Assembly: GCF_002776695.1 (NCBI RefSeq)
Contig: NZ_LFJC01000003.1
Coordinates: forward strand, 937,746-1,001,745
Direction of reading: 5' to 3'
Length of the DNA stretch: 64,000 nt
Source: Bradyrhizobium nitroreducens
GTDB taxonomy: Bacteria; Pseudomonadota; Alphaproteobacteria; Rhizobiales; Xanthobacteraceae
Of this stretch, positions 19,278 through 28,217 are shown one piece after another; the first letter of the stretch is position 1, and the number at the start of each line of letters is the position of its first letter. Both the position numbers and the translations under genes were made by a program. The notes below the pieces were generated by a model, which was not told the origin of the DNA, did not search any database, and saw nothing but the letters and a program-made list of their open reading frames with translations.

Positions 19278-19282
<5 letters not shown>
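19215..19282. repeat. Inverted repeat overlapping the 3' end of tRNA-Ala
   Basis: Two 22-base arms (19215-19236 and 19261-19282) match as reverse complements at 21 of 22 positions around a 24-base centre. The right arm overlaps the last five bases of the tRNA-Ala gene, including the CCA. It may act as the tRNA terminator or be a mobile palindromic repeat. Confidence 0.6.
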
Positions 19283-19353
<71 letters not shown>

Positions 19354-19556
19354 TTTGCTGGCCGCTCTGGTAAACGCGGCCGACAACCGGGCGCCATTTA
19401 AGTCCCCGCCAAGGTCAAGTCAAGGACGGCTATAACCCGGTTTTAGCCATTCCGGCGCCGACTTCCCTTGTTTGGGCGGGGGGGAACCGATATCTAGCAA
19501 AAGGCGTCAATTCCGATCGCAGCCAAAGTCTTCAAAAGCCAGAGTCTTCAATAGCC

Positions 19557-19847
19557 ATGCGTGCCGTTCTCGACATCGTCATCATCGTGCTCGACCTCTA
19601 CGTCTGGCTGCTGATCGCGTCCGCGATCCTGTCCTGGCTGATCGCCTTCAACGTGGTGAACACCCGCAACCAGTTCGTGTCGGCGGTCGCTGAGTTCCTG
19701 TACCGGATCACCGAGCCGGTGTTGGCACCGATTCGCAATCTCCTGCCCAGTCTCGGCGGCCTCGACATCTCGCCGATCATCCTGATCCTGCTCATCATGT
19801 TCATCGAGCGGGTGATCCTGTACTACATCTATCCGAACGTGATCTGA
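19557..19847 (+). CDS. YggT-family inner-membrane protein
   Basis: A 96-residue protein with two hydrophobic segments (about 3-25 and 70-92) and the central conserved part FLYRITEPVLAPIRNLLPSLGG. This matches one YggT repeat (CCB3/YlmG-like), linked in other organisms to membrane organisation and osmotic tolerance. It is followed after 14 bases by a DUF167 gene, the usual yggT-yggU pairing. Confidence 0.92.
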   Translation: MRAVLDIVIIVLDLYVWLLIASAILSWLIAFNVVNTRNQFVSAVAEFLYRITEPVLAPIRNLLPSLGGLDISPIILILLIMFIERVILYYIYPNVI

Positions 19848-19861
19848 GCGAGCCGGACGCC

Positions 19862-20218
19862 TTGGTCGCCAAAGACGCCTCCAGGGAACCTTGCAAGGAA
19901 CCTTGGCGCTATTCGGCCGCAGGAATCAGCATCGCGCTGCGTGTGACGCCGCGCGGTGGCCGCGACGACATCGACGGGATCGAGCAACTGGCCGATGGCC
20001 GCAGCGTGCTCAAGGTGCGGGTGCGCGCGATCGCCGACGGAGGCGAGGCCAACAAGGCCGTTTTGGTGCTGCTGGCAAAGTCGCTTGGCGTCCCCAAGGC
20101 CAGCGTGAGGCTCCTGTCCGGAGCCACCTCGCGGCTGAAGCAGATCGCGGTCGATGGCGATCCGGCGCGGCTCGGCGATGCCCTGCGCCAGCTCGTTGCG
20201 GCCAAATCGACAGACTGA
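19862..20218 (+). CDS. DUF167 (YggU-family) protein
   Basis: A 118-residue cytoplasmic protein with the DUF167 signature: ALRVTPRGGRDDIDG near residues 25-39, LKVRVRAIADGGEANKAVLVLLAKSLG, and a late LSGATSRLKQI. Role unknown in any organism. No ATG is available, so a TTG start after yggT is used. It ends 9 bases before folD and is likely co-transcribed with both neighbours. Confidence 0.9.
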   Translation: MVAKDASREPCKEPWRYSAAGISIALRVTPRGGRDDIDGIEQLADGRSVLKVRVRAIADGGEANKAVLVLLAKSLGVPKASVRLLSGATSRLKQIAVDGDPARLGDALRQLVAAKSTD

Positions 20219-20227
20219 GGAGCTGAC

Positions 20228-21112
20228 ATGACCGCCAAGATCATCGATGGAAAAGTGATTGCCGCGGAGCTCCGTGCCCGCGTGGCCGACGAGGTTTCCC
20301 GCGTCAAGCGCGAGCACAATCTGGTGCCGGGCCTTGCGGTGGTCCTGGTCGGCAACGACCCCGCCAGCGAGGTCTATGTCCGCTCCAAGCACACCCAGAC
20401 CCAGGCCGCCGGCATGGCTTCGTTCGAGCACAAGCTGCCGGCCGACGTGTCGCAGGCAGACCTGCTGGCGCTGGTCGCAAAGCTTAACCGCGATCCGGCT
20501 GTGCATGGCATCCTGGTGCAGCTGCCGCTGCCGAAGGGGCTGAACACGGAAGCCGTCATCAACGCCATCGACCCCGCCAAGGACGTCGACGGGTTGCACC
20601 CGAACAATGCCGGCCGGCTCGCAGGCGGATTTCAGGCGCTATCGCCCTGCACGCCGCTCGGTTCGATCATCCTGACCAAGAGCGTGCACGCCTCGCTCGA
20701 AGGCATGAACGCCATCGTGATCGGCCGCTCCAACCTGGTCGGTCGTCCGCTGGTGCAATTGCTGTTGAACGAGAACGCCACGGTGACGATCGCGCATTCG
20801 CGCTCGCGCGACCTGCCCGGGCTCGTGAAGCGGGCCGATCTCGTCTACGCCGCGGTCGGAAAGCCTGAGATGGTGCGCGGCGATTGGCTGAAGCCGGGCG
20901 CGACCGTGATCGACATCGGGATCAACCGAATTCCGAAGGAGGACGGCAAGACGCGCCTCGTCGGCGATGTCGCTTATCAGGAAGCGCTTGGAGTGGCCGG
21001 CGCCATCACGCCGGTGCCCGGCGGCGTCGGCCAGATGACGGTCGCCTGCCTCTTGGTGAACACGCTACGCGCGGCCTGCGCGATCGCGGGGCTGCCGAAG
21101 CCGGCGGTGTAG
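20228..21112 (+). CDS. folD: Bifunctional methylenetetrahydrofolate dehydrogenase/cyclohydrolase FolD
   Basis: Interconverts 5,10-methylene-, methenyl- and 10-formyl-tetrahydrofolate in the cytoplasm, using NADP. The 294-residue length fits. It has the catalytic region [14 protein letters not shown] (Tyr and Lys near 50-56), QLPLPKG, and the Rossmann signature [12 protein letters not shown] near residues 163-174, plus [10 protein letters not shown] near the end. A GAGGAG ribosome site precedes the ATG. Confidence 0.97.
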   Translation: MTAKIIDGKVIAAELRARVADEVSRVKREHNLVPGLAVVLVGNDPASEVYVRSKHTQTQAAGMASFEHKLPADVSQADLLALVAKLNRDPAVHGILVQLPLPKGLNTEAVINAIDPAKDVDGLHPNNAGRLAGGFQALSPCTPLGSIILTKSVHASLEGMNAIVIGRSNLVGRPLVQLLLNENATVTIAHSRSRDLPGLVKRADLVYAAVGKPEMVRGDWLKPGATVIDIGINRIPKEDGKTRLVGDVAYQEALGVAGAITPVPGGVGQMTVACLLVNTLRAACAIAGLPKPAV

Positions 21113-21122
21113 GTTTTCTTCA

Positions 21123-21278
21123 CCTCGCCCCGCTTGCGGGGAGAGGTCGGATTGCGCTCGGCGATGCGAAGCATCGTCCGAAGCAATCCGGGTGAGGGGG
21201 ACTCTCCGCGGGTCAGCCGTCACCGTTCTCGTGGAGAGTCCCCCTCACCCCAACCCTCTCCCCGCAAGCGGGGCGAGG
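21123..21278. repeat. Long palindromic intergenic repeat
   Basis: Two perfectly complementary 24-base arms (21123-21146 and 21255-21278), each itself nearly palindromic, flank an inner pair built on the segment GAGAGTCCCCCTCACCC and its complement. It fills the space between the convergent genes folD and ppa. This is a typical high-copy rhizobial palindromic element and may also stop transcription from both sides. Confidence 0.8.
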
Positions 21279-21289
21279 GAGCAGAGGCG

Positions 21290-21829
21290 TCAGCCCTTCT
21301 TCTTTTTCTTCTCGCGATCCATGCCTTCGAGGATCAGCTTGTGCGCTTCCTCCGGGCCGCCCCAGCGCAGGATCTTCACCCATTTGCCTTTCTCGAGATC
21401 CTTGTAGTGCTCGAAGAAGTGCTGGATCTGCTGCAGCGTGATGTCCGGCAGGTCGGAGTACGATTTCACCTTGTCGTAGCGCTGCGTCAGCTTTGACGAC
21501 GGCACTGCCAGGATCTTCTCGTCGCCACCGGCCTCGTCCTCCATGAACAGCACGCCGACCGGGCGGACGCTCATGACGGCGCCGGGAATGATGGCGCGGG
21601 TGTTGACGATCAGGACGTCGCAGGGGTCGCCGTCATCCGACAAAGTGTGCGGGATGAAGCCGTAGTTTCCGGGGTAACGCATCGGCGTGTACAGGAAGCG
21701 GTCGACCACCAGCGTGCCGGCCTCCTTGTCCATCTCGTACTTGATCGGTTCGCCGCCCACGGGGACTTCGATGAGGACGTTGACTTCCTGGGGTACGTTC
21801 TTCCCGATCGAGATCGCATCGATACGCAT
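21290..21829 (-). CDS. ppa: Inorganic pyrophosphatase
   Basis: Family I soluble pyrophosphatase, 179 residues, hydrolysing diphosphate to two phosphates to pull biosynthetic reactions forward. The active-site signature DGDPCDVLI near residues 67-75 supplies the Mg-binding aspartates; [15 protein letters not shown] near 23-37 is the conserved N-terminal substrate loop, and [15 protein letters not shown] is near the C-terminus. Ends in a lysine run. Confidence 0.97.
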   Translation of the reverse strand: MRIDAISIGKNVPQEVNVLIEVPVGGEPIKYEMDKEAGTLVVDRFLYTPMRYPGNYGFIPHTLSDDGDPCDVLIVNTRAIIPGAVMSVRPVGVLFMEDEAGGDEKILAVPSSKLTQRYDKVKSYSDLPDITLQQIQHFFEHYKDLEKGKWVKILRWGGPEEAHKLILEGMDREKKKKKG

Positions 21830-22006
21830 TCAAGGCTCCGTTGTTGCCGAGGTAAAATCGCGCCCGGCAGCGATTTTGGCGCTGTCATACGCGGGCTTGG
21901 CCCGCCGATCCATCGCGTTTTTGTGAAATAATGAATCCCGAAGTCACCGGCTCAAAGGCAGCGGTATCGACGGAAGGTTGGGGCTGCCGATCCAGCTTTC
22001 AGCAGC

Positions 22007-22516
22007 TCAATTGGTCCAGGCGAAGGCAACCTTGTCGAGCGACTTCGGTCCGAAGCGCTCCGACGAGCGCGCCACCATGCGGCCGCCCAGCGCCCGGTAG
22101 AACTCCGTCGCCGGGTCGTTGTCCGAGAGCGCCCACACCACCATGCTCTTCAGCCCGCTCTGCATCAGGTCGCGGCGGGCGGCGGCGAACAGGCGCCGGC
22201 CGAAGCCGAGGCCCTGGAATTCCGGGCGCAGGTAAAGCTCGTAGATCTCGCCGTCGAAATGCAGGCTACGGGCGCGGTTGCGACCGTAATTGGCGTAGCC
22301 CGCGATCTTGTCGCCGAACACGAGCACGCTGACGCGGCTGCCCTTGCGGATCGCGCTGTCCCACCATTGCGGGCCGCGGCGGTTGATGAGCTTCTCCAGC
22401 TCGGCGCCGGGAATGATGCCCTGATAGGCCGAGCGCCAGGCTTCGTCATGAGTTGACGCCACCGCAGTTGCATCTGCAGCTTTGGCCGGCCGGACCTCGA
22501 TCAGGGTTGTGCTCAT
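22007..22516 (-). CDS. GNAT-family N-acetyltransferase
   Basis: A 169-residue GNAT acyltransferase using acetyl-CoA, acceptor unknown. Beta4 carries YELYLRPEFQGLGFGRRLF, containing the pyrophosphate-binding Q/RxxGxG/A motif (QGLGFG). The pattern IEVRPAKAADATAVASTHDEAW at the N-terminus is usual. The internal ATG (MSTTLIEV) is chosen over an ATG 12 codons upstream. A 6-base inverted repeat CGTTAA/TTAACG lies at 22560-22578 in its upstream region. Confidence 0.88.
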   Translation of the reverse strand: MSTTLIEVRPAKAADATAVASTHDEAWRSAYQGIIPGAELEKLINRRGPQWWDSAIRKGSRVSVLVFGDKIAGYANYGRNRARSLHFDGEIYELYLRPEFQGLGFGRRLFAAARRDLMQSGLKSMVVWALSDNDPATEFYRALGGRMVARSSERFGPKSLDKVAFAWTN

Positions 22517-22784
22517 GGAGGCAATCAAACCAAGTCGCCGCGCTGGCGGCAAGACCTATCGTTAATTATCGGTTAACGTGTGGACTTTGTGCATCAGTAT
22601 CTTAACCATGTTGTACCGAAAAAAGACAAGACGCCAGCTCCGAGGGCACCGGCGTGCCATGTGTCAGTGCAAAACTCCTGTTGCGGCAACGAATGAACGG
22701 CAATGGTGACGCAGTAAGCCCCGCCCAGAGTGATTCGCTCCTACGAGTGTCGCTGTCACTGTTCGTGTTCGCCTTCGGCCATTC

Positions 22785-23684
22785 ATGCGGCTCTTCAAAA
22801 CCATCGCACTGCTGCCTCTGCTGGCGCTGCTGACTGCGCCGCCTCTGTGCGCGCAGGTCTCGTTTGGCCCATCGGGCGAGGAGGGAGAACCGCTGCGCCG
22901 ACAGGAGTGGCGCGTGCCGTCGCCGAATACCGACATCGCCGCGCATGCCCTGCTGTTTCGACCCGCCGGCGCGGGCCCGTTCCGACTCGCGGTGATCGCA
23001 CACGCCTCGACGCAGAACGTCCTGCGTCGTGCGCAAATGCCGCAGCCGGAATATCGTCCGCTCGCCGCCCATCTCGTCGCGCGCGGTTTTGCCGTGCTGG
23101 TGCCGGAGCGGCTCGGCCATGGTGCGACCGGCGGCCGCTATGTCGAGGACCAGGGCGGATGTGACGAGGCGGACCATGCCCGTTCGGGCCGGGCGACGGC
23201 CGAGCAAATCCGGCTCGCGCTGGAGTTCTTGCGAATGCAGGATTTCATTCGCAAGGAAGCCGCGATCGTGATCGGCCATTCCGCCGGCGGCTGGGGCGCG
23301 CTGGCGCTCGCCGGTGCCGATCCGAAGACGATCTCCGCGATCACGGTGTTTGCCCCCGGGCGCGGCGGCCACGCCAATGACGAGCCGAACCGGATCTGCG
23401 CGCCACACACGCTGCTTGCCGCCGCAACGGAGTTCGGCAAGGCCGCGCGCATTCCCGTCACCTGGCTCGTCGCGGCCAATGACAGCTATTTCTCGCCGTC
23501 ATTTTCGAAGAGTCTGGCTGATGCGTTTCGCGGGGCTGGCGGCAAGGTAAACCTGCGCATCCTGCCGGCCGCGGGCAGCGAGGGTCATTGGATGATCGAG
23601 AGTGAGGCCGGTGTCAAAGCCGCCGGCGGCGCGCTCGATCGCGTACTGAACCCGCCGAAGCCAGTGGCGACCAAGAAGCCATGA
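22785..23684 (+). CDS. Secreted alpha/beta hydrolase (dienelactone-hydrolase-like)
   Basis: A 299-residue exported hydrolase with a signal peptide (MRLFKTIALLPLLALLTAPP, cleavage near CAQ at 22-24). The fold shows the strand AVIAHAS near 68-74, a nucleophile elbow GHSAGG near residue 165, and a C-terminal GSEGHWM that supplies the histidine. Substrate unknown. Its stop overlaps the start of the DUF2269 gene by four bases (ATGA), so the two are translationally coupled. Confidence 0.82.
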   Translation: MRLFKTIALLPLLALLTAPPLCAQVSFGPSGEEGEPLRRQEWRVPSPNTDIAAHALLFRPAGAGPFRLAVIAHASTQNVLRRAQMPQPEYRPLAAHLVARGFAVLVPERLGHGATGGRYVEDQGGCDEADHARSGRATAEQIRLALEFLRMQDFIRKEAAIVIGHSAGGWGALALAGADPKTISAITVFAPGRGGHANDEPNRICAPHTLLAAATEFGKAARIPVTWLVAANDSYFSPSFSKSLADAFRGAGGKVNLRILPAAGSEGHWMIESEAGVKAAGGALDRVLNPPKPVATKKP

Positions 23685-24148
23685 CGCCGTATTTCCTGGT
23701 CAAGTTTCTGCATGTGCTCGGCGCGATCGTCATTCTCGGCACCGGAACGGGCATTGCGTTCTTCATGCTGATGGCGCATCGCACGAACGATGTGGCCTTC
23801 ATCGCACGTACCGCATCGGTCGCGGTGATTGCGGATGCGATCTTCACGCTCTCCGCCGTGCTCCTGCAACCGGTCACGGGCGGCTTGCTGATGATGCTTT
23901 CGGCGACGCCGATCACCGAGCGCTGGCTGCTCGCCTCGCTCGCGCTCTTCTGCATCGCCGGCCTGTTCTGGATCCCCGTGGTGTTCATGCAGATCGAGAT
24001 GCGCGATCTCGCGCGAAAGGCTGCCGAGCAACGCGTCGCCTTGCCGGAGCGTTACGTCGTCCTGTTTCGCCGCTGGTTCGCGTTCGGCTTCCCCGGCTTC
24101 GGCGCGACAATACTGATCCTGTGGCTGATGATCGCAAAACCGGTTTGA
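23681..24148 (+). CDS. DUF2269-family membrane protein
   Basis: A 155-residue inner-membrane protein with four hydrophobic helices (about 5-28, 42-72, 80-105, 128-150), opening with the conserved PYFLVKFLHVLGAIVILG and containing the His of KFLHV typical of DUF2269. Function unknown; possibly heme-related by analogy with other four-helix membrane families. Coupled to the upstream hydrolase and 8 bases ahead of the SDR-DoxX gene. Confidence 0.85.
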   Translation: MTPYFLVKFLHVLGAIVILGTGTGIAFFMLMAHRTNDVAFIARTASVAVIADAIFTLSAVLLQPVTGGLLMMLSATPITERWLLASLALFCIAGLFWIPVVFMQIEMRDLARKAAEQRVALPERYVVLFRRWFAFGFPGFGATILILWLMIAKPV

Positions 24149-24156
24149 GAGACGCG

Positions 24157-25476
24157 ATGGGTGAACGAATCATCTTGGTGCTCGGCGCCTCCGGCCTGAT
24201 CGGCCGCTTCGTCACCGACGATCTCCGCGCGCGAGGCTTTCGCGTGGTCGGCGTGGCGCGCAGCCTGTCGCCGGCGCAGAGGATGAGTGCGCTGGATATC
24301 GAGCTGCCGATCCTCTCGCTCGATGCGGCAGCTCTGGCGCGGCTGCTGCGCGAGCATGCGGTGGATGTCGTCGTGAACTGCCTCGGCGTGCTCCAGGACG
24401 GCGCCGGCAGCGATACGGGCGCCGTGCACCGGGATTTCGTCACGCGATTGCTTGCGGCGATCGGTGGCAGCGGCCGTGCAATCCGGCTGGCGCACATCTC
24501 AATTCCCGGGGCCGCAGAAGCCGACCGCACCGCCTTTGCGACGACCAAGCGCGAGGCCGAGCGGCTGATCGAAGCCTCCGGCATTCCCCACGCGATCCTG
24601 CGGCCGGGTTTCGTGGTCGCGCCGTCAGCCTATGGCGGCAGCGCCATGCTCCGCGCGCTCGCCGCGTCTCCGCTCGATCTTCCGGCCAAGGAGATGGCGA
24701 CGCCGTTCCAGCCCGTCGCGGTGGGGGATATTGCGGCGACCATTGCCTGGCTCGCCGCGCGCGACGTTGACGACGCTGCCGTGCAGGCGGTGAGCTGGGA
24801 TCTGATGCAGGTCGAGCCGATCACCATGGCCGGGGTCATCAAGCCGTTTCGCCATGCGTTCGGCACGGCTGGCTGGCCGCGCATTGCGATGCCGTCGTTC
24901 ATGCTGGACCTCGGCGCGAAGATCGGCGATCTCGCCAGCCATCTCGGCTGGATGCCGCCGATGCGCTCGACAGCCATCGCCGAGTTGCGCCGCGGCGTGC
25001 AAGGTGATCCCTCTGCCTGGATCGCCGCCACAGGCATCACACCGAAGACGACGGGCGAGACGATCGGCCGGCGTCCCGCCACCATCCAGGACAAATGGTT
25101 CGCGCGCCTGTTCCTGGTTAAGGCCCTGATCTTCGCGAGCCTGGTCGCGTTCTGGCTCGTCTCCGGCTTCATCGCGCTGTTCGTGTCGTATCGCGCCGCC
25201 GCCGGCATTTTGACCGCGCACAACTTTCCGCCCGCGCTGGTCGACCCCGTCACGACAGGCACCAGCCTGATGGACATGAGCATCGGCGTGCTGATCGCTT
25301 TCCGGCGCACGGCGGCGATCGGGCTCGTTGCGGGAATTCTCGCGTCGCTTGGTTATATGGTGGGTGCGGCGATCCTGACGCCGGACCTCTGGATCGAGCC
25401 GCTCGGCGCGCTGGTGAAGACGGGACCGGCGATCGTGCTGATGCTGGTCGCGCTGCTGATGCTGGATAATCGCTGA
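24157..25476 (+). CDS. SDR-type NAD(P)-binding protein fused to a DoxX-like membrane domain
   Basis: A 439-residue two-part protein. Residues 1-300 form an atypical (extended/NmrA-like) Rossmann domain opening with VLGASGLIGRFV. Residues about 315-439 have four hydrophobic helices (for example FLVKALIFASLVAFWLVSGFIAL) resembling the DoxX/DUF417 family. This fusion is known in proteobacteria; the substrate is not. A GAGAGA site precedes the chosen ATG. Its stop shares one base with the start of the DCC-family gene. Confidence 0.8.
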   Translation: MGERIILVLGASGLIGRFVTDDLRARGFRVVGVARSLSPAQRMSALDIELPILSLDAAALARLLREHAVDVVVNCLGVLQDGAGSDTGAVHRDFVTRLLAAIGGSGRAIRLAHISIPGAAEADRTAFATTKREAERLIEASGIPHAILRPGFVVAPSAYGGSAMLRALAASPLDLPAKEMATPFQPVAVGDIAATIAWLAARDVDDAAVQAVSWDLMQVEPITMAGVIKPFRHAFGTAGWPRIAMPSFMLDLGAKIGDLASHLGWMPPMRSTAIAELRRGVQGDPSAWIAATGITPKTTGETIGRRPATIQDKWFARLFLVKALIFASLVAFWLVSGFIALFVSYRAAAGILTAHNFPPALVDPVTTGTSLMDMSIGVLIAFRRTAAIGLVAGILASLGYMVGAAILTPDLWIEPLGALVKTGPAIVLMLVALLMLDNR

Positions 25477-25883
25477 TGAGCAAGTGGCCCGACGACGACG
25501 TGATCCTGTTCGACGGCGTCTGCATCTTCTGCTCGCGTTGGGTCCGCTTCGTGGCCAAGCGCGACACGGCGAAGCGGTTTCGGTTCACGCCGATCCAGTC
25601 GGATTATGGCGCGAAGCTCGCGCGCACGTTCGGCATCGACCCCGATGATCCCGATACGAACGCCGTCGTCCATGGCGGCGAAGTGTTCATGAAGTCGGAC
25701 GCCGCGCTGACCGTGCTGTCGCTGCTTCCCGGCCGGGGCTGGGTGCGCGCGTTGTTCGTCGTGCCGAAACCGTTGCGTGATCCCCTCTACAGCCTCATCG
25801 CCCGCAACCGCTATCGCATCTTTGGGAAGTATGACGCCTGCTTCGTGCCCGATGCGGATTTGCGGGCGCGGGTGATCGAGTAG
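25476..25883 (+). CDS. DCC-family (DUF393) thiol-disulfide oxidoreductase-like protein
   Basis: A 135-residue protein with the family hallmark near the N-terminus, ILFDGVCIFCSRWVRF, a DGxCxxC pair of cysteines at a thioredoxin-like position, and RDPLYSLIARNRYRIFG near the end. Members are predicted to act in thiol redox but are poorly studied. Last gene of a four-gene coupled set starting at 22785. Confidence 0.88.
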   Translation: MSKWPDDDVILFDGVCIFCSRWVRFVAKRDTAKRFRFTPIQSDYGAKLARTFGIDPDDPDTNAVVHGGEVFMKSDAALTVLSLLPGRGWVRALFVVPKPLRDPLYSLIARNRYRIFGKYDACFVPDADLRARVIE

Positions 25884-25890
25884 CTCCTCC

Positions 25891-26718
25891 TCAGGAGAAC
25901 GATGCTTCGTAGTTGAGTGGAGAAAGGTGAACGAGGTTCTCCAATGGCGGCGTTAACTCGAACATTCGAGGGTGGGCTGAGAAATCAAAAACGCGGCAAA
26001 GTCGAAAGGCTTCAGGGCGCTCTGAAGCAAGAGATAGCTCGTTTCTTGTAATGTAAAACGGCGTGACGTCTGCGCCGACCGTTGTCTTCACTTCGAGCAA
26101 GCGTTCTCTACCCTGTGCGTCGAAAGAAAGTATATCGTAGCCTGCGCCGTCACCAAGTTCCTCAGAAATCCATCGGATTTTCTTGGCAAGATCGGGTCGT
26201 TCCAACTGAGTTAGTCTCTGGCGTTCGTGGTGGAAGACCAGCTCTTCTCCGTCGCGACCTAGTTTGCGGTTGCGGAAGTCGCGCTCGACCGGATTAAACT
26301 TACGGATCAGCCGTTCTATGTTTGCATTGTGCGGCGAAACCGGCAGCCGCGGCGGAGGCGCTCCCACAAACAGGCCTTGCCGCTCAGCCCATCCGTCCAC
26401 GACCTTCTCGGGGTGCAAAGCAGTCGGATTTTGAGAAAGGTACCGGTCAATCGCCGCAACAATCGTGGCTTGATAGTTTTCGGCCGGGAAGTAGCCCCTG
26501 ATGCTCGGCAGGCCCAGTTTGACCAGCACCGCTGAAATGTTCCGATGCTTGAATTCAACGGAGCTTTTGCTTCGATCGAGATCGTCTCTCAAAGCCCGAT
26601 TGTGTGCAGCCTTGTTGTAGGTGGTGCCGGAAATCTCTTCGCCAAGCATGCTGAAATAGTCGGCGACGATGCGATCGAGCTCTTGGTCAGTCCAGTCTGG
26701 GTGTCCGCCACCGGCCAT
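25891..26718 (-). CDS. DUF3883 protein, predicted PD-(D/E)XK nuclease-like domain
   Basis: A 275-residue cytoplasmic protein. The C-terminal DUF3883 part (about 155-250) shows GRDGEELVF, GAGYDILSF and LLEVKTT, giving the Glu, Asp and ExK of a restriction-endonuclease-like active site. The N-terminal helical part (SGTTYNKAAHNRAL, FKHRNISAVLVKLGLPSIRGY) resembles an N-terminal domain often joined to DUF3883. Base use is visibly less GC-rich than in both neighbours, suggesting transfer. It may be an orphan defence or restriction nuclease; no methyltransferase or helicase is nearby. Confidence 0.75.
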   Translation of the reverse strand: MAGGGHPDWTDQELDRIVADYFSMLGEEISGTTYNKAAHNRALRDDLDRSKSSVEFKHRNISAVLVKLGLPSIRGYFPAENYQATIVAAIDRYLSQNPTALHPEKVVDGWAERQGLFVGAPPPRLPVSPHNANIERLIRKFNPVERDFRNRKLGRDGEELVFHHERQRLTQLERPDLAKKIRWISEELGDGAGYDILSFDAQGRERLLEVKTTVGADVTPFYITRNELSLASERPEAFRLCRVFDFSAHPRMFELTPPLENLVHLSPLNYEASFS

Positions 26719-26764
26719 GCGCGGGAAAATGAACCAAATGGTTATGGGCGTCTAGTACCAGCGT

Positions 26765-28012
26765 TCACTTTGCGTCGAAGGTTGCCGCGAGCACTTCCTT
26801 CGCCGCCCGCTCGCCACTGTCCCTTGCCCCATGCGCGGTCGTGAAGAACTCCGGTGACGTCGCTTCGCCCGCGAAGAACAGCCGTCCATCCACCGGCGCG
26901 GCGAGCACGGCGCGGTCGCCGGCGTGGCCGGGGAGCGCATGTGAATACGATCCGCGGGCGAAGGGATCATGCGCCCAGCGCGATTCATACAGCGGCTTCA
27001 GCTTCCTGCGGATATCGTTGCCGAGGAATCCCGCGATCTCGTTGATCGCTTGCGCGGCGATGGCGCCTTCGCCGGAATCTTCCAGCGCGCGGGCGAAGCT
27101 GCCGCCGAAAAAGCCTTCGATGCAGGGCTGGCCGAATGGGCGGATGTGGTAGGTGCCCATCTCGGTGCGCATGGTGGCGCCGCGCAGATTTCCCTCTTTC
27201 GGAAAAGCTTCTGCATCGTCGAGCGCGAGCGTCACCTTGTCATCGACGCCGAGCGGCAGGCCTGCTGCGGCATTGACCTTGGGCGGCAGCGGCGGCGAAA
27301 AGCGGATCGTCTCATCGGCGATCAGATTGGTCGGGACCGTGACGACCACCTTGTCGGCGGTCAGCGTGCCCTGCGATGTCTCGATGCGGATGCGTTTGTC
27401 CGAATGATCGATCAGCGTGACCTTGCAGTCCAGTGCCACCGGGCAGGGCGCGCCATAGGCCGCGATCAACGCGCCATAGCCGCGGCGGACCCGCCAGTTG
27501 AGGTTCGTGTCCTCATAGGCGTCCCAGTCCAGCGTGGACATGTCCTTCAGTTCGCAGCCGTTGATGTAGGTCGAGATCGCGTCGATCATCGGATTCCAGC
27601 GATTGCCCGCCTCGAGGCTCCGGCTCGCGGGCTCGTCCGTGCCCCTTTGCGCGGCCCGCCAGAGGCGCTCGTAGAACGCGTCCATCGCGCGCATGAAATC
27701 GTCGCGCAGCTCCCGCGGAAACGCGTTGCCATAGGCGCGCTCGCGCCAGGGCGGCAGGTCCGTGTTGAGCTCGAAACCCAGCTGCCTTGCGATTGCGACG
27801 AAGGAATTCTTGTCGGCGGAGTGAAGCCAGCCGCAGCCGACGTCGAAGGTCACCTCGGGCGAGGCCTGCACCGTCCAGGCCCGGCCGCCGAGCCTGCTAC
27901 GCGCCTCCAGCACGATCACCGCAAGACCGGAGCCCGCCAGCGCATGCGCCGCGCCGAGGCCGGCGGCCCCGGCGCCGATGATCGCGACGTCGACGGAGGA
28001 GGGGAAGGACAT
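26765..28012 (-). CDS. FAD-dependent amine oxidase family protein
   Basis: A 415-residue flavoprotein of the monoamine oxidase/polyamine oxidase group. The N-terminal dinucleotide motif AIIGAGAAGLGAAHALAG is followed by LEARSRLGGRAWT, the FAD-binding RxGGR motif. The C-terminus has LFFAGEATS, the late FAD-contact motif. Substrate (an amine or a protoporphyrinogen-like compound) cannot be told. A 47-base gap separates it from the DUF3883 gene. Confidence 0.88.
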   Translation of the reverse strand: MSFPSSVDVAIIGAGAAGLGAAHALAGSGLAVIVLEARSRLGGRAWTVQASPEVTFDVGCGWLHSADKNSFVAIARQLGFELNTDLPPWRERAYGNAFPRELRDDFMRAMDAFYERLWRAAQRGTDEPASRSLEAGNRWNPMIDAISTYINGCELKDMSTLDWDAYEDTNLNWRVRRGYGALIAAYGAPCPVALDCKVTLIDHSDKRIRIETSQGTLTADKVVVTVPTNLIADETIRFSPPLPPKVNAAAGLPLGVDDKVTLALDDAEAFPKEGNLRGATMRTEMGTYHIRPFGQPCIEGFFGGSFARALEDSGEGAIAAQAINEIAGFLGNDIRRKLKPLYESRWAHDPFARGSYSHALPGHAGDRAVLAAPVDGRLFFAGEATSPEFFTTAHGARDSGERAAKEVLAATFDAK

Positions 28013-28070
28013 GGGTGGGCTCTAGCACGTTCGTGATACGCGCTGAAGCCGGACAGATATGCAGCTCTCG

Positions 28071-28206
28071 CGTCCCGGACGCGCCGCAGCGCGCTTGCGC
28101 TGCTGCGCAGAGCCGGGACCCAAGGTGATGGGCGGGCGATGACAGTGTCTGGGCCCCGGCTCAGCAGCGCATCACTATCGTGCTGCGCTGCGTCCGGGGC
28201 ACGAGA
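28071..28206. repeat. Palindromic intergenic repeat, family A copy 1
   Basis: An imperfect long inverted element opening GTCCCGGACGCG and closing CTGCGTCCGGGGCACGAGA, with inner segments AGAGCCGGGACCCA and GGGCCCCGGCTCAGCA. A second copy with the same four blocks lies at 49379-49509. It fills the gap between typA and the amine oxidase gene. Confidence 0.8.
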
Positions 28207-28217
28207 GAGCGGCAGCC

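Noticed and set aside
22602..23408. Minus-strand open frame of 268 codons opposite the hydrolase gene
   Set aside because: The plus strand has a signal peptide and hydrolase motifs; this one has none.
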